A program made the position numbers and the translations under genes. Source: Basidiobolus ranarum (taxonomy: Eukaryota; Basidiobolomycota; Basidiobolomycetes; Basidiobolales). From it: a stretch of DNA of 24,499 bases. The DNA lies in the NCBI GenBank assembly GCA_040143965.1, contig JASJQH010000151.1, forward strand, positions 1 to 24,499, given 5' to 3'. Every line of letters begins with the position of its first letter. Position 1 is the stretch's first letter. Below are positions 1-10,579 of the stretch, in pieces. The notes under the pieces were generated by a model that had not been told where the DNA came from, ran no database searches, and was given only the letters and a program-made list of their open reading frames with translations.

Positions 1-39
1 TAGTTCCCCTAGTGTATATAATAATCAGTGTAATTTCAG

Positions 40-758
40 TGGCCTCAAGCGATCAAATCCGGTAGTGACGAAATGCCAAAGGACGCCGAAGGACATGTCC
101 TTACCGAGGACATCAGTATTATAGATACATGGAAAGCCATGGAGAAATTGGTTGAAACTGGCAAAGTGAAATGTTAGTTGTTTACTTCTCTGCGTAACGA
201 ATTTTGTAATTGATCTCTGACATAAATTAGCTATTGGAGTCTCGAACTTCAACATTCCTCGTCTTCAGGAGATTATTGATAACTGCAAGATAGTACCTGC
301 CGTCAACCAGGTGGAATTGCATCCATACCTTCCCCAAGAAAAATTATTACAATTCTGCAACAAGCACAATATCCTTCTCACTGCCTTCTCTCCTTTGGGA
401 GGACCTAGATCTCCAAGAGCCATGGATGAGCCACTGGTAAGCCTACTATTTAAATATGGATAAACAAACTCAACATAACTGATTTTCTCTTTAGATTCAC
501 GAGATCGCCAAAAAACTGAACAAATCTCCAGCCCAAGTGATGTTATCCTGGGCTGTTCAGCGTGGGACCGCGGTGGTACCCAAATCAGCAAACCCCGAAC
601 GAATTAAGAACAATTTTGAGATACGCGAGTTGCCCGAAGAAGATTTCGCGGCCATTAGTGAGCTTGGAAGAAAGAAAAAGATTCGTTATTGCTTACCAGA
701 AAAGATATGGCCCGGAGTTAGCTCATGCTTTGAAGATGATGAACCAAACACAGAATAA
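40..758 (+). CDS. Aldo/keto reductase, C-terminal part (partial, 3 exons visible)
   Basis: NAD(P)H-dependent reductase of aldehydes and ketones, probably cytosolic (family knowledge). Visible exons are 40-172, 231-436 and 495-758, giving 200 residues plus TAA; the 5' end lies outside the window. The first exon opens after a TTTCAG acceptor with WPQAIKSG, the segment that follows the catalytic His in this family. Then come DTWKAMEKLVETGKVK, the split SIGVSNFN motif, QVELHPYLPQ, AFSPLGG, and the cofactor-phosphate loop VVPKSANPERIKNNF. Both introns (58 nt each, GTTAGT and GTAAGC donors, TTAG acceptors) restore the frame exactly. The catalytic Asp, Tyr and Lys would be upstream and cannot be checked. 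The C-terminus after the loop is ordinary for the family. Substrate cannot be assigned. Confidence 0.95.
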
Positions 759-805
759 TTTCACTTCATACCCGAGGCATGCGTATCGTGTTCATTTAAA
801 ATCAC

Positions 806-849
806 AATAAACAGATCACACTGTTGGATAACAACCTTGGAGCAATAAA
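806..849 (+). terminator. Poly(A) signals of the aldo/keto reductase gene
   Basis: Two AATAAA hexamers, at 806-811 and 844-849, lie 48 and 86 nt after the TAA stop. This is the expected place for 3'-end formation of the upstream gene. Confidence 0.55.
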
Positions 850-3050
850 GCAGGGATGTGCATATTTCCACCTATTACTACAAAAATGCATGTTTATTTG
901 ATGCTACAATTAGTGCACTTTATACCACAGCCTCTAGTGGTAGGCTTTTACTGATTCATTTTACATAATTGTATATTTGGTTGCAAGGTACATACGCTGA
1001 GTCGGTAGCCTTAGAACAAAAAGACTATCTCTAAACCTGGGACTAAACTACACAGGTTGTATTATAGGCATGCATGAAATTAGTGAAGGTCACCTTGAAC
1101 ATCGAGGTTATCCAAAGCTGCTCCTTTTACTACCACATGTCACCAATATGCCATAACATACCAGCTATTTCCATAGCTACCATCAACCTAAATAGATTTT
1201 TCAGCCGATAACCAAGTGGCAAAAGTCATTAAACGTATTTTGGGCTTGGCTAGACGTGTGCAAAACTTACTTGAGGGTCATTTTTTGATATAAGCCTTGA
1301 ATACACTCTCAGTTGGAGTATTTTATGACAGGCAAATATTCTAGCCCAATTAATTTAAGCGTGATTTGGCGATTCTAACTTCAATTTCGGGGAAATAAAC
1401 TTCAGATTTGAGTATCAACTGGTATCTTCAGCTAGGTCGGAAACCAAACGTGATATATATTACAATTAGCATTCTTGTACCTAAAATACTAGATAAATTC
1501 GAGATGAATACATAAACTGAAATCATCTGACTAGTGATCGGATGGTATATTGTGCATTTGTTTGAAATGAGTATCATATATTATTGTGCCCTCAGAAAAT
1601 GAATTCACATCAAATCGAAGATCAGATTGTTGAGCTTGACTTTTGCTATTTATGATCATCACTAGGCTTAGGTTAATATTAACAGCTGACAGGATAAAGT
1701 TTATAAATGTGTAATCTGGTGAAAGGAATTATGGGATGACTATTATTATACTTCGGAAAGAAAATATATCGAAATTACTGACATCCCCTGCTCAGTTGGT
1801 ATCAATATCGGTTATGGACATACCTGTCATTTTGATCCTACTGGATGTGCCAATCCATGCTCTCGTATAGTCGCGCACGTGACATATTAAAATTCGAAAA
1901 TTGTGTTAGGAACCTGATTAACCAATTTTCAGCTTTAGTATCATTTTCGTTCAATGTTGGCTGTGATACTCCCCGTAATTCTAATCAGTAAATTTATCAA
2001 TCAAGGAAACAACGGTGCAGCAACTGCAGAGTTCTGTCTTTGAGTACCTGGGGGAGAAATGGTTCTTGTGTGCTTAGTTGGAAGACGTAAGGCGGAGCGT
2101 GATTTATTTTTCTCAGGTATAGCTAATTTAGGTAAGTAAACACTTACCCTGATTTAGAATAGCGCACTCTTCCTATTCACTCCCCTATCAATACAATGTA
2201 ATGATCTATAAGGCTAAGGAATAGTGAATGTAGCTAATCACCACTTACGTTATAGTATTGCTATTACATGGCTAATTTTATTCTGCTAGGTTTCGAGATA
2301 CGCGGTGGGAATCTTACATCCCAATCCCAATTTATGCATTCAAGAAATCACATAGTCCGATTGGCTGAAAATTCAAAATTAGCTAAGCATTACATCTAGC
2401 ATAGACCACACTGTTAGAGCAATCTGTTCAATGCTAGAGAACTACTTTCATAACAATAGTACTGAAGTTAAAATACTCTTAGTGGCTGATATCCGAGTAT
2501 TCTGTGCCATGGAGAGGAGGTTCTTCAAATTCCTTAAACACCATCAGCTAATTTGTAACCATAACAAAAATATATTGGCTGACAAAGAAACTTGAGTGTC
2601 ATGGATTTATTTATCAATTTAATTGCATAGCGTAACAGTAAATAAAAGATATCCAAAGACACCGCAGAGCTAGATATCAACTCTATGCCAGTATTTCTAT
2701 ATACACATCCTCTCTAAAAAGCTACTGGCCTGGGCTAATGCCAAAGATTTGAAGGCAACGGAAGTGGATAGCGAGTTGGCTACATCATTAGCACCGATAC
2801 TGTAAGCATCGAGCATAGAGAATAATAAGCCTACCGAGAGCCAAGTATAATCATGAATTTCCATTCTGGTGCCCGTATATTAGTTATAATACTGAATAAA
2901 CCTAGCGTATTACATCGCACTCGAAGCTTTTATAGCTTGACTATCTGCAGAGGGGTGATTCTAATGATTGACTGGGCTTCATGACTGTAGTTACAAATGT
3001 CCATATTACTTCCATTACAACAGAGAAATCAATCAACCATGTAGAGAATT
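850..3050. other. Intergenic desert, about 2.2 kb
   Basis: AT-rich sequence with frequent stops in all frames. I see no long reading frame, tRNA box, terminal repeat or microsatellite. The best short frame (2059-2139, +) has no family match I recognise and ends in a GTAAGT-like context. Regulatory DNA or degraded repeat are both possible. Confidence 0.5.
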
Positions 3051-3057
3051 AGTAGCA

Positions 3058-3063
3058 TTTTAT
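3058..3063 (-). terminator. Poly(A) signal of the small Kre9-like gene
   Basis: TTTATT on the + strand reads AATAAA on the minus strand, 67 nt after the stop of the gene at 3130-3489. Confidence 0.5.
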
Positions 3064-3129
3064 TTTTGTACTATGTGATTGTAGATTTCTGGTATAAAAG
3101 CTGGTTAGTGATAACTGTGTGGTATATCC

Positions 3130-3489
3130 TTAATTGATCTTGAAATAGTGACTATAACGTTCAACTCCTTTGTCGGTGACAATACGAATGGAATACTTCT
3201 CTCCAGGTTCCAAATCGTCAGGCACTGACCAGTCATACGATTCTTCATTGGCATCTACATCAGTTGCAATTGCAACTGTCAACGCTAAGTTAGCCTTAGG
3301 ACCCTCACGAAGCTCGATACTGACAGTCTCGGCTAGATCTGCTGCATCAATGATCCACGCCACGCTTACATCCTCACCTCGCCTCCACTCTGAATGTTCT
3401 ACTGGATGAGTAATAGAAACCTCTGCGCCAACATACACAAGTGCCAACACCAAGATAAGTAGGAAGCTGCTAATATTGAATGTGCGCAT
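3130..3489 (-). CDS. Small secreted Kre9/Knh1-like domain protein, 119 aa
   Basis: Intronless. Residues 1-22 form a signal peptide (MRTFN, then a leucine/valine-rich core ending in VGA). The rest is one beta-sandwich-like domain: it opens with ITHPVEHSEWRRGEDVSVAW and ends with YSIRIVTDKG and YSHYFKI. This is the pattern of the Kre9/Knh1-type N-terminal domain (Ser/Thr-rich GPI-anchored family, Pfam name from memory): P, then W-x-x-G-x-x-v-x-v-x-W at the start and S-x-x-F at the end. Family members act in cell-wall beta-1,6-glucan assembly or sit on the wall. This one has no Ser/Thr-rich stalk and no GPI tail, so it is probably freely secreted. The start is supported by a TATA-like box 50-55 bp upstream. 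Its neighbour at 4566-5081 carries the same domain, so the pair may be diverged tandem paralogues. The role is unproven. Confidence 0.85.
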   Translation of the reverse strand: MRTFNISSFLLILVLALVYVGAEVSITHPVEHSEWRRGEDVSVAWIIDAADLAETVSIELREGPKANLALTVAIATDVDANEESYDWSVPDDLEPGEKYSIRIVTDKGVERYSHYFKIN

Positions 3490-3537
3490 ATTGGATCTGC
3501 TTTTCTGCTTAAGAAGTGAGTATTCAAAAAGCTGGAC

Positions 3538-3544
3538 TTTATAT
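3538..3544 (-). promoter_or_regulatory. TATA-like box of the 3130-3489 gene
   Basis: The minus strand reads CATATAAAG, with the ATATAAA core at 3538-3544, about 50 bp upstream of the ATG at 3489. The position suits a fungal core promoter. Confidence 0.5.
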
Positions 3545-3549
3545 GGTTT

Positions 3550-4360
3550 TCAAATCCCTAAATTGTGCTGTCAATTGAAATAACCCATATATTCGATTAT
3601 ACATATATTAATTAAAAGTATATGTGCTTCCTGTGAATTATTTGCTTCGTACATTTGAATGATTACAGGCACCATGAGCAACGTCTCGAAGTAGGGGTTG
3701 AATGAAAAAAACCTCTCCTACTGGATGATAAGGAGCCTACATAACATAATGCTTGATTTGATAAAGTATCCAGTGAAATTTAGCCAGAAGCAAAGAGAAA
3801 GTGTTGCTTGAATATTGGGTTAATATGCTTGCAAGCCACTTATTAGTGCGATTTTGATCAATGGACAATTCTTAGAAAGTATGGTTTAATATTACTGTTG
3901 AAGTTCTTATTGTAGCTAAGCTTTGACCCTAGTTTAAACTAGCTCCGGTCACAATTGGAACAGCTTAAGTGAATTCAATTTTGAGATCACCATCAAATTA
4001 GGCCAGTTCTATCTCTTCAATACAGATATTTCGGAAATAGCGTTCATCAACTCCAATCAGATATTGGAAGATGGCCATGCTGATATAGTCTTTAAGCGTA
4101 GACAAACGGATTTTAGAGGAGTTACACTAAATAGATCCGTGTGATACATAAATGGACATCCCGAATCTGCAACCATGTGTTACAGGGTCTATATGTTTTT
4201 GCGCATACTCTATTGCTTGTGTATGAATATATCTACATATAGATGCAATGTAGGTAATGCTCACAGGCGGTGTATATCCTAGGTTAAAAATAGCACGGCA
4301 TAGTTTGATGCAACTTGAGAACCCTGCAGAGAACAATACCCAGAGTAACTTTGTATTTCA
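3550..4360. other. Intergenic, nothing recognised
   Basis: AT-rich spacer between two minus-strand genes. Only short frames without family resemblance or coding-like composition are present. Confidence 0.5.
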
Positions 4361-4367
4361 ATTCATT

Positions 4368-4373
4368 TTTATT
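4368..4373 (-). terminator. Possible poly(A) signal of the chitin-binding gene
   Basis: TTTATT on the + strand is AATAAA on the minus strand, about 190 nt beyond the stop at 4566. This is distant but the only clear hexamer I noted downstream. Confidence 0.3.
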
Positions 4374-4565
4374 ACACAATTGCACATATATCCATTAGTG
4401 ATTATGCATGAAAATTTATGGAAAAAAGAGGATTGCTAAAGTGTTAGATAGAAATAGAGCAACAACCTGTATATTTGATGCTGTGCTTCCAATCGATGTG
4501 GTATTAATTGTCAACTTGGGTTTAGTTACTGCAAGGTATGTCTTCTCTGAAATACCAACAACTTA

Positions 4566-5081
4566 TCACGAAGTCTCCACGCATCTTCCGTTGAACGAAT
4601 ATTGTGGCAAACAGCCAGTTCCGCAGTATTCACTGGATCCACCACAGTACCCACCTTCGGAGCAGCATGGCATGCTCTGAGGACAAATATGGCCACCGAA
4701 GTTCGGACATCCTTCATTTTCTGGTAAAGGTTCTTTCCCTTGGATAGTAAAATAGGAACTATACTGATAATTTTCGGGCACTCTTCCAATAGTTACAGCG
4801 TAATCGCGTGCGGTGGAAAGCTGGGAAGGAACCACATAGCTACAGCTTCCATCTGGGCCCCCTTTATTGTAGCAAATTGGATTTGGTAAAGCTAACTGAA
4901 GATTGCTCGCCTCTCCATGTACTAAACGGACATCTACGCTAGTTTCTACTGAGCCAGTCCAGGACACTGTAACATTTGAACCTGTTTTCCATACAACCCC
5001 AGTACCTGGAGTGATCACGTCCCCGGAACATATCTCTAGCAGACTCAGGGAAATCAGAGTGAACAAAACCTGTGCAAACAT
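4566..5081 (-). CDS. Secreted Kre9-like domain + chitin-binding (hevein/CBM18) protein, 171 aa
   Basis: Intronless, with a signal peptide at residues 1-20 (ends in EICSG). Residues 21-113 form a Kre9/Knh1-type domain: VITPGTGVVWKTGSNVTVSW at the start and YAVTIGRVPENYQYSSYFTI at the end. A short linker leads to residues 125-167, a type-1 chitin-binding domain with eight cysteines at 125, 133, 139, 140, 146, 153, 157 and 167. It contains the CCS-x-x-GYCG core and EYCGTGC, with aromatic Y145 and Y152 in the usual sugar-contact places. CBM18 binds N-acetylglucosamine oligomers, so the protein likely sits on chitin, either its own wall or insect or other cuticle. It ends six residues or fewer after the last Cys, with no GPI signal. 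The domain order is the notable point. The first domain has its own extra Cys pair (C70, C80). Function beyond chitin binding is inference. Confidence 0.92.
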   Translation of the reverse strand: MFAQVLFTLISLSLLEICSGDVITPGTGVVWKTGSNVTVSWTGSVETSVDVRLVHGEASNLQLALPNPICYNKGGPDGSCSYVVPSQLSTARDYAVTIGRVPENYQYSSYFTIQGKEPLPENEGCPNFGGHICPQSMPCCSEGGYCGGSSEYCGTGCLPQYSFNGRCVETS

Positions 5082-5099
5082 TAAGTGGAGTTAGAAGTA

Positions 5100-5830
5100 C
5101 TGAAAGGAGAGATATTTGTTAAACTATTCTTGCGCACCTTCGTATTTAATAGATTTTGCCAAGTAGTATGTCCAAATCATTATTTCCCAATATTTTCAAC
5201 TTATCTATCGAACTCTATTATTATGCTGCATATTCATTATGTTGGGCAGTCAATTTGCTGAAATGCAACTGATACTCTGGACATGAATAGGGATTAATTT
5301 CCTGACACTAAATTAACGCTACCTTGCATTAATTATATTAAACAATCAAAATAGTCATTGGGAAAGTAGCCAAAAGAGCCTTTGCTAGAGAACCTCATAA
5401 AAGAACTGCCCTATCAAGTAGGTAATGATAGGCTGAACTCTCAGGCGTCATCTGCACTCCTGAGAAGTATCGACCCATTAGTAAATTTGCCGGTGGAAAA
5501 CGGTCATGAATGGATCAGCTACTGTTGAGAAGTAATAATTCCTTTGGCGCTTTGATGCACAAATTCAGCCCTAATAATTTCACTATCAACTGTATGACCG
5601 TACTCCTCCATAATTAAAAGCTATCTGAACCACATTGCGATTGGCTTATTATAACTCCAGGAAGCAACCTCATTACAACCACCTTTCATACAGGGGAATA
5701 GCGATCTTTGACGAATACTCGGAAGAGTGGAATAAATCCAACTTTTTGAGGCAACTTTAATTCAGGGGGTAACATCCAGTAATAAAGATATGAATACTGG
5801 CGGAGTGGGAGTGGAAGTCTTCATATTAAT
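5100..5830. other. Intergenic; possible promoter of the chitin-binding gene at its left edge
   Basis: AT-rich spacer. On the minus strand a TATTAAATA-like stretch lies near 5143-5152, about 65 bp above the ATG at 5081, and could be a weak TATA box. Otherwise nothing is recognised. Confidence 0.35.
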
Positions 5831-5846
5831 AAGATTTTGGGCTGTA

Positions 5847-5852
5847 TTTATT
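5847..5852 (-). terminator. Poly(A) signal of the membrane-receptor gene
   Basis: TTTATT on the + strand (AATAAA on minus), 83 nt after the stop of the gene ending at 5935. Confidence 0.45.
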
Positions 5853-5934
5853 ATACTAAAATGGAAATTACTATGTTCAAACTCTACATGGTTCTATCCT
5901 TGGAGCTATTATCACTTACCAAATGGTATCCGCT

Positions 5935-6904
5935 TCACGTAAAGGAAGGTTTTACGCTGATAGTGTTAATCGAATCTAAGCAGATGTTATCGTTAGCCTC
6001 GTCCCGTGTTAATGACTGAAGAGAATGCGCGTAGGATTTTCCGCCTCGCTCATTATATGTTTGATGGGTACTGTTTGGACTGAATGTCTGAGTTCTCTCT
6101 TTACGGCGATGATGGGAATTCCAAAGTTGCTCTGTCATTAACTTTGAACTCAGAGCCCCTGTAGAAATGTAGCTTGAAATTAGAGTAGAGTTATGACAAG
6201 TTAGAGTCGTACAAATACTTACATCCCAAATCCAAGAAATAGCCGTTAATCGCAGGTGCAACACCGATAAGGATCAAGAGCAGGATTACAGCAATTACTA
6301 TGCATATGGAAAAGACATAAATAACGCCATCCTTAATCAACGCATCGTACACTCCGCCAGTCTGAATCCTTGAAACTCTCAAAAGACTTCCAATAAATGC
6401 TCCACTCAAGAAGATAACTAAGCAACCCTCAGCGCTCACCAGTAGCATAAACAGTAAATCTGTGCCTAATGAGAAACATGATCCAAGTGAGGTCACGACA
6501 GGCTGAATGTAGAACAAAATGATAACGTGGACAACAAGTCTGGCCACCTCGATTGAAGCTCCACATGCTGCAATAGTCTTGGAACACATATTAGCATAGT
6601 AAGCTTTGGTGATCAGAATCACTTCAATCAGCATTGTCGATACATAGTAAGTGATGGCTGCTAGCAGGATCCCAAAGCTACAATTTTGATTGTTCATTAG
6701 GATCAAAACGGACTGAATGATCTTGCTCAGAAGCAGGATAACAGACTGCCCCAAGTTCAGCTTGAATATGAAGGCTTTGTCTTTCCTAAGCATCTTAATG
6801 CTCATTATCGTATTACTGAGGCCTATAGGGATTGCGATAGCGGCGATCATTATATTGACGTTACTTTGAAATATAACATCGGGGGTTACAGTTATGGCAC
6901 TCAT
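5935..6904 (-). CDS. Multi-pass membrane protein, probable orphan fungal 7TM (GPCR-like), 301 aa, 2 exons
   Basis: Exons are 6904-6223 and 6158-5935. The 64-nt intron has a GTAAGT donor and a CTACAG acceptor and restores the frame through a split Trp codon (W228). Hydrophobic segments lie at about residues 15-37, 46-70, 76-103, 110-134, 147-175 and 192-219. A seventh is built across the splice junction (APAINGYF..LDLGWALSSKL). The tail of about 65 residues is polar and rich in Ser/Thr/Asn with a basic HHRRKER patch, as in cytoplasmic receptor tails. The DALIKDGVIY stretch before segment 6 and LSSKLMTEQL after segment 7 recall uncharacterised fungal seven-TM proteins. That likeness is from memory, so the family is inference. 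Ligand and G-protein coupling are unknown. An AACAG acceptor-like site 15 nt above the ATG suggests a 5'-UTR intron. Confidence 0.82.
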
Positions 6905-6919
6905 TTGTGATAGCCTGTT

Positions 6920-8680
6920 AAGAGTAAAATGTACACTAGTTTTTTAAATAAGTAGCAAGGACTCTCAGGCTAGCTTCGCAGATTAGAAACTATGTTATGA
7001 ATTAGTATAAGGTGACGTTGGAATGGCTCCTGATTTGAAGTAAGGCTTCGAATTGGGAGAGTGTGTCTAAGTAGAGAACTGAAGTAAATTGGAATAAGAG
7101 TTAGCTTGTTACCCTTTGGCCTTGAGATGTTATTCTCTTATATACAATCTAGTGAAAACAGAAGTTGGGGGAGAAGATCATTCAGCATTAAGTTCTGTAG
7201 AAGAATCCAGGAATTATGCTTCATAGTTGCACAAGTGGAGTACACACCTCACCAAGAATCAACGATTCATTAATTTTACTCAAATAGTACCCATTGTTAG
7301 TCAATGAATCGAATTGTTCCGCTAATTATTGAATTTGAGAGATGGACTCGATTTTGTGGACTTTTAAATAACGATAATGGAAAGATACCCATGACTTCTT
7401 TGGCCCAGAACTCGTACATATTACAGTCCAACTGCCATATTATGGTAGCGCCCGAATCATCTAGCCCACAAAAGAGTATTTATCCGGCCTGAGATGAAAG
7501 ACAATGAAATTTCATTGTGTAAGGAACGATTCTTTTGCTACTGTGCCTGCAGCTTCCAAGTATTTGGAATTACTAATTTACACAACATCCAACAGTATAC
7601 ACATTAGACCAGCTAAGCGTATGATAGTTCGTTTGTCGTAGAGATACAAGGCTCTACCTATTGTATTTTGAGGTCGGTGGACCGCCAAATAACACGATAA
7701 GAATCTAGTACTTACACAGAGGTGTGCGAAATGTATGCTGTACCATTCACATTGGTGTTACACTGGATATTTTGCCAGAACCGGATTGTTTTCTCGCAAC
7801 GTGCACTTGTTGTGGGTAGGATTCATAACACTGAGAGTATCTGGTGTTCTATTGAATCGAGTCCAATTTTGTCAAACCTGATTGCTGTACAAATATTGAG
7901 TTATGCTACAAGATTTATTGTAAACAAACAGTGAGATGAGCTGGTAACTCACGCGAATCTAATGAACCAGTTAATGATTTGATATGACTCGCATCAATCG
8001 GTTTACAAGCTGAGAATTTCGAACGTCAAGTGCTCCGCTCCAAATCTTGAATATTGGGCCGAATTTTTGGATGAAATTATTATCTGGAGTCTAAAGGACT
8101 TAGCCTAGTTTAGAAACTTGAGGAAATAAGTCACAAATTAATCAACTCCCAAAACCAATTAGTATATCTCCATGGCTACTGAAGCCAGACCCAATCTCAT
8201 CTGCATCTACGTATTGTGCTGAATCGGTATGCTTGCTAGTTAGCAATCAGTTCAAGCTGGGCACAGTGACTAGATTTGTACCGATATTCAACGCTTGTAA
8301 ATCCATTTAAATGGGCATACTGTGAGTGAAAAAAAATCCGCCATTTCCAAACAAGGCCACAGAAATCTTCATCTCACCTTTGTCATACGCACCCATAACA
8401 TTACTCGATCGCACCAATAATAATCTGCATCTTGTGCCTAACACTAATCATAATTAGAACACTGGATGGCTCGGATCAATTGAGCGCTTTGGGAAAGGCG
8501 AAGTTACGAATCTGCAGTGGAGTACCAAACATGTACCTCGTATGATTGCCCTGTTTATCGTTTATGAGCCTTCAGCTTCGAGATGCGTTACACTGTCATA
8601 CGAGTTAGATGTGACCTGGATTGCTATATGCATTCCTTACGTAAACACTGGTAATTGAAAAGGCTTCATAAATGTTTAGA
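6920..8680. other. Intergenic, about 1.75 kb, nothing recognised
   Basis: Contains the upstream region of the minus-strand receptor gene and the 3' side of the secreted-protein gene. Frames at 7304-7492 and 7722-7934 (+) are short, lack family signatures and have no clear splice partners, so I do not call them genes. Confidence 0.45.
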
Positions 8681-8687
8681 CGCCGAC

Positions 8688-8693
8688 TTTTAT
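8688..8693 (-). terminator. Possible poly(A) signal of the secreted low-complexity protein
   Basis: TTTATT on the + strand (AATAAA on minus), about 130 nt past the stop at 8824. Confidence 0.35.
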
Positions 8694-8823
8694 TAACAGC
8701 ATATCAAGAAATGTATCATCAGTAGGCCACTGAAGGCATATCATATTAATTGGAAATCAACATGTACAATAATAGAGTAAATGGCAGTTAGCCATAGTAA
8801 GAATAGAGAATCTTTCGATTAAT

Positions 8824-9912
8824 TCAAACACCTTCATCGTAGTCACTGGCAATATGTACTTTGACGTTGGAGTCTTGGCCCTTAGTGATACTGGCGGCTG
8901 GGGAGCCAGCCTTGGTTTTGGCCCGTTCTTCTCTGCTATTATTGGTCCCGGAGGCTTGGTTGGCTGATTGGGAGTTCACGTTTGACAAGGATTTGGAGTT
9001 CTTCTGGCCCTGATATATATCCGTAAGGGGTCTCTCTCCTACCACTACACCATCAGGGAATCTAGTCTCCTCTTTCTTATCAGTTTCCTCTCCATACGCT
9101 TTAATCGGGGCCTCAGGAGTAGACCTGAACTCCAAAATAGGGCTATCCTCGGTCTCTGTTTTCTCGTATCCATAGCACGCTTTAGATTGTGAATTCTCAT
9201 TCGATCTTTGCTCTACAGCTCTAATGTCGGTATGTGACTGAGCCTCTATTCCTGAGGGTTTCTGATCTATTTGGTTTAAGCGATGTGCATACCTCTGACT
9301 GGGAAACCCATTTGAGGCTTTATTGCTTTCGCAGTCATCAGGTTTAGTAGACCTTTCGATCAATGTCTTGCCAATTTTTGGCTCCTGGTTGCTAATCAAT
9401 TTACCATGTCCTACTTTGTTAGGTTGAGGTACCATAGATTTAGGGTATGCATTCATATGATCTTTGTTGGATGGAGGCCCCATAGATTTAGGGTATGTAT
9501 TCATACCATAAGTGGCCTTTTCATTATCAGATAGTTTGCTGCTATCGGCTTCAAGGATTGGCTGACCAGCTGGTTCCTCTGGTGAAGTAAAGTCATCAGA
9601 GCTAGCTCCAGTGTCGTAAGGACTCACAGGATTAGCATGGAACTCAACATACTTCAGGTTACTAGCATCATTATCGCCCATGTAGGGATTAAGATCAGGA
9701 GCATAAACAGTAGGAAAGTTACCAGACTGTTTGCTTTCATTGTTAGAATTCGACATCAAGTAGGATGGCGAATGCTCCCTTCCAAACTCAAGCGCTCCTG
9801 AATTTATTTTTTCGGAATTCTCTTGCACTCTATTATACTTGGGGACAACTAGTCCCTCAACCATAAAGAAGGCAGAGTGTACTATTAAAAGGTTTAAAGA
9901 AATAGATTTCAT
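8824..9912 (-). CDS. Secreted hydrophilic low-complexity protein with internal duplication, 362 aa
   Basis: I do not recognise a family. The intronless frame starts with a signal peptide (MKSISLNLLIVHSAFFMVEG, residues 1-20). The remainder is polar, rich in Ser, Asn, Glu, Lys, Gln and Pro, without hydrophobic segments, so it is probably disordered and extracellular. Only two cysteines are present (C194, C246). Residues 137-150 and 153-166 are a tandem copy sharing the pattern MN-T/A-YPKSM followed by PNK or SNK. The repeat is also visible in the DNA. The C-terminus is acidic (SDYDEGV). No GPI signal or membrane anchor is seen. A TATA-like box lies about 110 bp above the ATG. It could be a wall-associated protein or an effector-type secreted protein, but neither is shown. 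It lies next to the tyrosinase gene on the same strand. Confidence 0.8.
   Translation of the reverse strand: MKSISLNLLIVHSAFFMVEGLVVPKYNRVQENSEKINSGALEFGREHSPSYLMSNSNNESKQSGNFPTVYAPDLNPYMGDNDASNLKYVEFHANPVSPYDTGASSDDFTSPEEPAGQPILEADSSKLSDNEKATYGMNTYPKSMGPPSNKDHMNAYPKSMVPQPNKVGHGKLISNQEPKIGKTLIERSTKPDDCESNKASNGFPSQRYAHRLNQIDQKPSGIEAQSHTDIRAVEQRSNENSQSKACYGYEKTETEDSPILEFRSTPEAPIKAYGEETDKKEETRFPDGVVVGERPLTDIYQGQKNSKSLSNVNSQSANQASGTNNSREERAKTKAGSPAASITKGQDSNVKVHIASDYDEGV
9415..9504 (-). repeat. Tandem duplication, period 48 bp, inside the secreted-protein gene
   Basis: Two adjacent copies share CATAGATTTAGGGTATG on the + strand (near 9432 and 9480). They encode the paired YPKSM units and keep the frame because the period is a multiple of three. 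Confidence 0.8.
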
Positions 9913-10020
9913 TCCGGAAATGATTAGATTAGAGAAATGGGGTTTAAAGTTAAAGATGATGCACGCCAGTAACCGAGTTCAGTTGGTTTGGGATAGAGTT
10001 CTTCATCAACAGGCTCTGAT

Positions 10021-10027
10021 TTATATA
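10021..10027 (-). promoter_or_regulatory. TATA-like box of the secreted-protein gene
   Basis: The minus strand reads GTATATAAATC, about 110 bp upstream of the ATG at 9912. This is the best core-promoter match in the spacer. Confidence 0.45.
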
Positions 10028-10029
10028 CG

Positions 10030-10570
10030 AGTATCTGATACATATCTTATTTACTCCTTGAAACGAATTTTCTTCGCTACAGATATTCGGGATACCAGCC
10101 TTGCTTATGATTAAGTAGTATTTAGTAACAAAAAGCAAAATCGTTATGGTGTCTGCACATCAAAAGTAGGTAGTGTTTTTTCGCACCTATGTAACTCCCC
10201 TTACATTTGAAAATTTGCGAATATCGATCTGTTATTTATTTCTATAAGTATTATGACGATGGCCGTATCGGAATTATATTGTATGACTTAAAACGAAAGA
10301 ATTAACTCGCTGATCATGGTGATTGAGATTTGCAGATGCTGTTGAAATTCGGATACTTGATACGCTAATCTTTATTATACTTGGACTTTAATTATCAAAC
10401 GTATTTCCGCAATTCTCTGCATAACAATGAGGTAAAGTAATGACATCAAACAACTTCGCAACATACTGGGTATCTGAACAATGAAAGTAAATAAACAAAT
10501 AAATAGAGAGATATTATAACTATAGGGAATTTATCTAATGTTGCAATAATTACTGAATTCTTAAATTCTA
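10030..10570. other. Intergenic spacer between secreted protein and tyrosinase
   Basis: AT-rich and without coding-like frames. It holds the promoter side of the gene at 8824-9912 and the 3' side of the tyrosinase gene. Confidence 0.45.
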
Positions 10571-10579
10571 ATGCGAGGT

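Noticed and set aside
4408-4680. Plus-strand 90-codon frame over the chitin-binding region
   Set aside because: It is antisense to the well-supported Kre9/CBM18 gene over part of its length and carries no domain.
9839-10114. Plus-strand frame of 91 codons
   Set aside because: It overlaps the 5' end and promoter of the minus-strand secreted-protein gene, has no family features, and its composition is what the opposite strand of that region would give.
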